Below the pieces are notes generated by a model that worked only from the letters and a program-made list of their open reading frames with translations, did no database searches and was not told the origin of the DNA. This document shows, piece after piece, positions 61,392 through 64,000 of a stretch of 64,000 nucleotides of DNA (position 1 is its first letter; every line of letters starts with the position of its first letter). This DNA is from Ruminiclostridium cellobioparum DSM 1351 = ATCC 15832. Its GTDB lineage: Bacteria > Bacillota > Clostridia > Acetivibrionales > DSM-1351. The position numbers and the translations under genes are program-made. The stretch covers positions 124,001-188,000 of the forward strand of contig NZ_JHYD01000001.1 in assembly GCF_000621505.1 (NCBI RefSeq), written 5' to 3'.

Positions 61392-61496
61392 AGTGAAAAA
61401 AACAAGCTTATTTTCAGCATTTCCTTATATCAGGACCGATGAAATTACACTTAGAAAAATAGAAAAATCAGATGTAATTTAACTTGAACAATTATA
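61392..61496 (+). pseudogene. N-terminal remnant of a GNAT acetyltransferase
   Basis: Directly after the AraC-type stop, GTG-initiated codons read KKTSLFSAFPYIRTDEITLRK then IEKSDVI, a stop, LEQL and a second stop. The sequence (T-x-x-(I/L)-x-LRKIEKSDV) matches the start of RimJ/RimL-type acetyltransferases. The first stop TAA is one base from GAA, which would fit the family. The remainder of the domain is absent. Confidence 0.5.
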
Positions 61497-61562
61497 AAAC
61501 AAAGGTTGAATTAATGGACTTTCGTTCTTTGATGAGCCGGGTAAATCTCATAAGTACATAAA

Positions 61563-61597
61563 AAGGGCAGGTTACATTTTTACTGTAACCTGCCCTT
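61563..61597 (-). terminator. intrinsic terminator of the phosphofructokinase gene
   Basis: Perfect 14-bp stem AAGGGCAGGTTACA (61563-61576) and TGTAACCTGCCCTT (61584-61597); on the minus strand it is followed by TTTTTATG. Confidence 0.85.
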
Positions 61598-61634
61598 GAA
61601 TATTTGCATGCATATTTATTATCATGTATATTTA

Positions 61635-62882
61635 CTATTTAGTAGCTAATACCTTCTTGAGCCTGGCAAACCTTGGGAGACCATCTTCCTTAGGAGGAGT
61701 TGATTCACCCTGTATCAAAGGTAATGCATAATCGATGAATTCCTGTTTCAAACCGTTTCCGGCTTCGTTTATCCATTCTCTTGGAATTTTCTTTTCGGTA
61801 TTTGCAACATCGTTCAAGTCAAGCAGCTGAATTTCGCACTTGTATTCTTTTCCTTCAGCTCTCTTGAAACCAACCATTTTGTCAGTCATACCTTCAACTG
61901 CATATCTGACAGCCATTTGACCCGACATGTAGGATTCGTTGACGTCGCTGGCCGAACCGCAGTGAGCAGCACATCTCTGGAGAAGGCTGAATTCTATGCC
62001 ACGGACCTTGGCTCCGGTCTTTTCTTTAACAATAGCGGCCAAAGTAGCTGCAAGACCTCCTAATTGAGCATGCCCGAAGGAATCTCTCTGCTGGGCAAGA
62101 TCTGAACCGTATTCGGAGATATACTTTCCGTTCTTATCCTTGATACCTTCTGAAACAGCTACGATACAGTTGCCGTTTTTCTTGTAGATTGCTGTGCAGT
62201 CTTCAAGGAACTGATCCATATCAAAATCTATTTCAGGGAGGTATATCAAATCAGGACCTGCACCCTTGTAAGCAGCCAATGCTGTTGAAGCAGTCAGCCA
62301 TCCTGCATTTCTTCCCATAACTTCCAATATTGTGATCATGCCTGTGTTGTAAACTCTTGCATCGTGGTAAACTTCCATGGTAGAAGTTGCAATGTATTTA
62401 GCGGCACTTGAAAAACCGGGGCAGTGGTCTGTTCCGAAAAGGTCATTGTCTATAGTCTTTGGAACACCCATTACTCTGCACTCGTAACCAACCTTCTGCA
62501 TATACTTGCTGACCTTGTTGCAGGTATCCATTGAGTCGTTTCCGCCATTATAGAAGAAATATCTGATGTTATATTTTTTGAAAACTTCAACGAGTCTCTT
62601 ATAGTCAGTTTCATCCTGATCAGCTGATTTGAGCTTGTAACGAACTGATCCCAGAGCGGAAGAAGGAGTAGTTTTTAATAAATCAAGTTCGTATGGATCT
62701 TCCTTGCTCATATCATAGAATTTTTCATCAAGAATACCCTTGATTCCGTGAGCTGCACCGTATACAGCTGTAATAGCTTCCTGCTTTAATGCTTCCTGGA
62801 AAACGCCGCAGGCACTTGCATTAATTACTGAAGTTGGTCCACCCGACTGTCCGAAGATAGCGGCACCCTTTAAAACTGTCAT
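61635..62882 (-). CDS. pfp: 6-phosphofructokinase, diphosphate-dependent type
   Basis: 415-residue phosphofructokinase. The phosphoryl-donor loop is GGNDS with D116 instead of the ATP-type GGDGS, and the catalytic segment is PKTIDND (141-147) with K142 where ATP enzymes have Gly; both changes are diagnostic of PPi use. GQSGGPTSVINAS starts the fold, and VMGRNAGWLTA contributes to the sugar-phosphate site. AGGAGGTATATACA precedes the ATG. It reversibly converts fructose 6-phosphate and PPi to fructose 1,6-bisphosphate and Pi, saving ATP in glycolysis. Divergent from the aldolase that uses its product. Confidence 0.95.
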   Translation of the reverse strand: MTVLKGAAIFGQSGGPTSVINASACGVFQEALKQEAITAVYGAAHGIKGILDEKFYDMSKEDPYELDLLKTTPSSALGSVRYKLKSADQDETDYKRLVEVFKKYNIRYFFYNGGNDSMDTCNKVSKYMQKVGYECRVMGVPKTIDNDLFGTDHCPGFSSAAKYIATSTMEVYHDARVYNTGMITILEVMGRNAGWLTASTALAAYKGAGPDLIYLPEIDFDMDQFLEDCTAIYKKNGNCIVAVSEGIKDKNGKYISEYGSDLAQQRDSFGHAQLGGLAATLAAIVKEKTGAKVRGIEFSLLQRCAAHCGSASDVNESYMSGQMAVRYAVEGMTDKMVGFKRAEGKEYKCEIQLLDLNDVANTEKKIPREWINEAGNGLKQEFIDYALPLIQGESTPPKEDGLPRFARLKKVLATK

Positions 62883-62984
62883 TGTATATACCTCCTAATG
62901 ATTTATATTAATTTGTATAAATGTACGCTGCTTTTACCAGACCTTTCTTTGAAAGGCTGATATTACAATACGCAATCACATTAA

Positions 62985-63013
62985 AATATAGCATAATGGA
63001 TAATAAATTGCAA
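62985..63013 (-). promoter_or_regulatory. promoter of the phosphofructokinase gene
   Basis: On the minus strand TTGCAA (63013-63008), 17-base spacer, TATATT (62990-62985), about 100 bases before the start codon. Confidence 0.5.
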
Positions 63014-63163
63014 TTACACATATTCATTTCTTGCAGATTTAACATTCTGAGTCATTCGCTGCTTCAGTCAGATTTATGGGTAGTGTTTTATAATAGTATT
63101 TGATTGTTGTTTGAATATTATTATTGCTGCTTAGCCATTGACAAAAAAATATCAAAAATTCCC

Positions 63164-63192
63164 TTGATTTTAAGCTGAATTTTTCATAAAAT
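63164..63192 (+). promoter_or_regulatory. possible promoter of the aldolase gene
   Basis: TTGATT (63164-63169), 17-base spacer, TAAAAT (63187-63192), giving a leader of about 165 bases. Other AT-rich candidates downstream are poorer. Confidence 0.4.
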
Positions 63193-63363
63193 AGAAACGA
63201 TGGGTTTCTGGAATTACCTTATTATTTATTAAAAGAATATTTTTGATAAATAATAATTATTATAAAATGGGATTCATAGTTTTTGTACTGAAGGCAAAGA
63301 TATGCAGGCCACAAAAACATAGGATTTCAGGTAAAATAAAATATAAAAGGAGTGCATTTAAAA

Positions 63364-64000
63364 ATGGCATTAGTAACTTCTACAGAAATGTTTAAGAAAG
63401 CTTATGAAGGCGGATACGCCATAGGTGCTTTCAATGTTAATAACATGGAGATAGTTCAGGGTATAACCGAAGCAGCAAAGGAAGTAAATGCTCCACTTAT
63501 TCTTCAAGTATCGGCAGGGGCCAGAAAGTATGCAAATCATACTTATCTCATGAAGTTGGTTGAGGCTGCAATTATTGAAACCAACCTTCCAATATGTCTG
63601 CATCTTGACCACGGTGATACATTTGAGCTTTGTAAATCATGTATTGACGGAGGATTCACTTCGGTTATGATAGATGGTTCACACCATTCCTTTGAAGACA
63701 ACATTGCATTGACAAAACAGGTTGTTGAATATGCCCATGCAAGAGGAGTAGTTGTTGAAGCTGAATTGGGAAGACTTGCAGGTATTGAGGATGCAGTCAA
63801 TGTATCAGATGCCGATGCAGCATTCACAAAGCCTGATGAAGTTGAAGAATTTGTTACCAAGACAGGTGTTGACTCTTTGGCAATAGCTATCGGAACAAGC
63901 CACGGTGCTTACAAATTCAAGCCGGGACAGAAACCACAGCTCAGATTTGATATATTGGCAGAAGTTGAAAAAAGACTTCCCAAGTTCCCAATAGTTCTTC
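63364..64000 (+). CDS. fba: fructose-bisphosphate aldolase, class II, 3' partial
   Basis: The first 212 residues of a zinc-dependent aldolase; the frame is open at the right edge, with about 100 residues missing compared with the roughly 310 usual for the family. MALVTSTEMFKKAYEGGYAIGAFNV is the typical start; the catalytic D82 and zinc ligand H83 are in CLHLDHGD, and a further zinc His is in AIGTSHGAYKF. AAAGGAG precedes the ATG. It cleaves fructose 1,6-bisphosphate into DHAP and glyceraldehyde 3-phosphate, the next step after the divergent phosphofructokinase. Confidence 0.95.
   Translation, partial: MALVTSTEMFKKAYEGGYAIGAFNVNNMEIVQGITEAAKEVNAPLILQVSAGARKYANHTYLMKLVEAAIIETNLPICLHLDHGDTFELCKSCIDGGFTSVMIDGSHHSFEDNIALTKQVVEYAHARGVVVEAELGRLAGIEDAVNVSDADAAFTKPDEVEEFVTKTGVDSLAIAIGTSHGAYKFKPGQKPQLRFDILAEVEKRLPKFPIVL

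Larger units (their letters stand above)
62883..63363. other. 481-base divergent intergenic region
   Basis: AT-rich region between the phosphofructokinase and aldolase genes holding one promoter on each strand (listed separately). I see no small gene or structured leader in it. Confidence 0.6.

Overview
The window looks like the chromosome of a strictly anaerobic, plant-polysaccharide-degrading Clostridia, most likely of the cellulolytic Ruminiclostridium/Hungateiclostridium type. This is inferred from the gene content: strong GGAGG ribosome-binding sites, moderate AT richness, a GH9 cellulase-type enzyme, S-layer-homology domains, YesM/YesN-type two-component systems, carbohydrate (CUT1) ABC importers without their own ATPases, a diphosphate-type phosphofructokinase and a pyruvate formate-lyase. 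I see no rRNA, tRNA, CRISPR array, phage or intact insertion sequence.

Layout. (A) 1-13770, plus strand: CUT1 importer (binding protein cut by the window edge, two permeases), YesM/YesN sensor-regulator pair, then three leaderless glycoside hydrolases: GH42 beta-galactosidase, a GH106-like protein and a GH95 alpha-L-fucosidase. The locus ends in a strong terminator. (B) 13794-22314: second YesM/YesN pair, LplB/LplC-type permeases, binding lipoprotein, alpha/beta-hydrolase esterase. (C) 22402-23848: aldo/keto reductase with two 4Fe-4S motifs, behind a MerR-type 19-bp-spacer promoter. (D) 24025-27499: GH9 lipoprotein, flavin reductase-like protein, second esterase. (E) 27522-28942: a DesK-type histidine kinase broken at its ATPase end and joined out of frame to the tail of an FtsX/MacB-type permease, a deletion scar. 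(F) 28988-34176, minus strand: L-fucose-isomerase-like protein, phosphomannose-isomerase-like cupin with an unusual N-terminus, ROK kinase, RpiR regulator. (G) 34800-37817: GH-A clan (GH50-like) hydrolase and a second, paralogous RpiR regulator. (H) 38072-47423: third CUT1 importer, DUF6259-like glycosidase, aldose epimerase, glycerol dehydrogenase, dihydroxyacetone kinase K and L. (I) 47749-54714: a 2321-residue surface protein (lamin-tail domains, metallophosphoesterase, fibronectin III, three SLH). (J) 54813-61391: HAD phosphatases, PfpI-like protein, pyruvate formate-lyase behind a ZTP riboswitch, HD phosphohydrolase, AraC-GyrI-like regulator, acetyltransferase remnant. (K) 61635-64000: PPi-dependent phosphofructokinase, and a divergent class II fructose-bisphosphate aldolase cut by the window edge.

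How it fits together. Loci A, B and H import oligosaccharides or glycosides that are then split inside the cell. The GH9 lipoprotein and the SLH protein act at the cell surface. Locus H is the most interesting: one importer, one glycosidase, one mutarotase and a complete glycerol-to-DHAP branch look like a dedicated route for a sugar-glycerol conjugate such as a galactosylglycerol. Loci F to H, bracketed by two RpiR paralogues, may form one regulon. The products would enter glycolysis at fructose 6-phosphate or triose phosphate, where the PPi-PFK and aldolase of locus K act.
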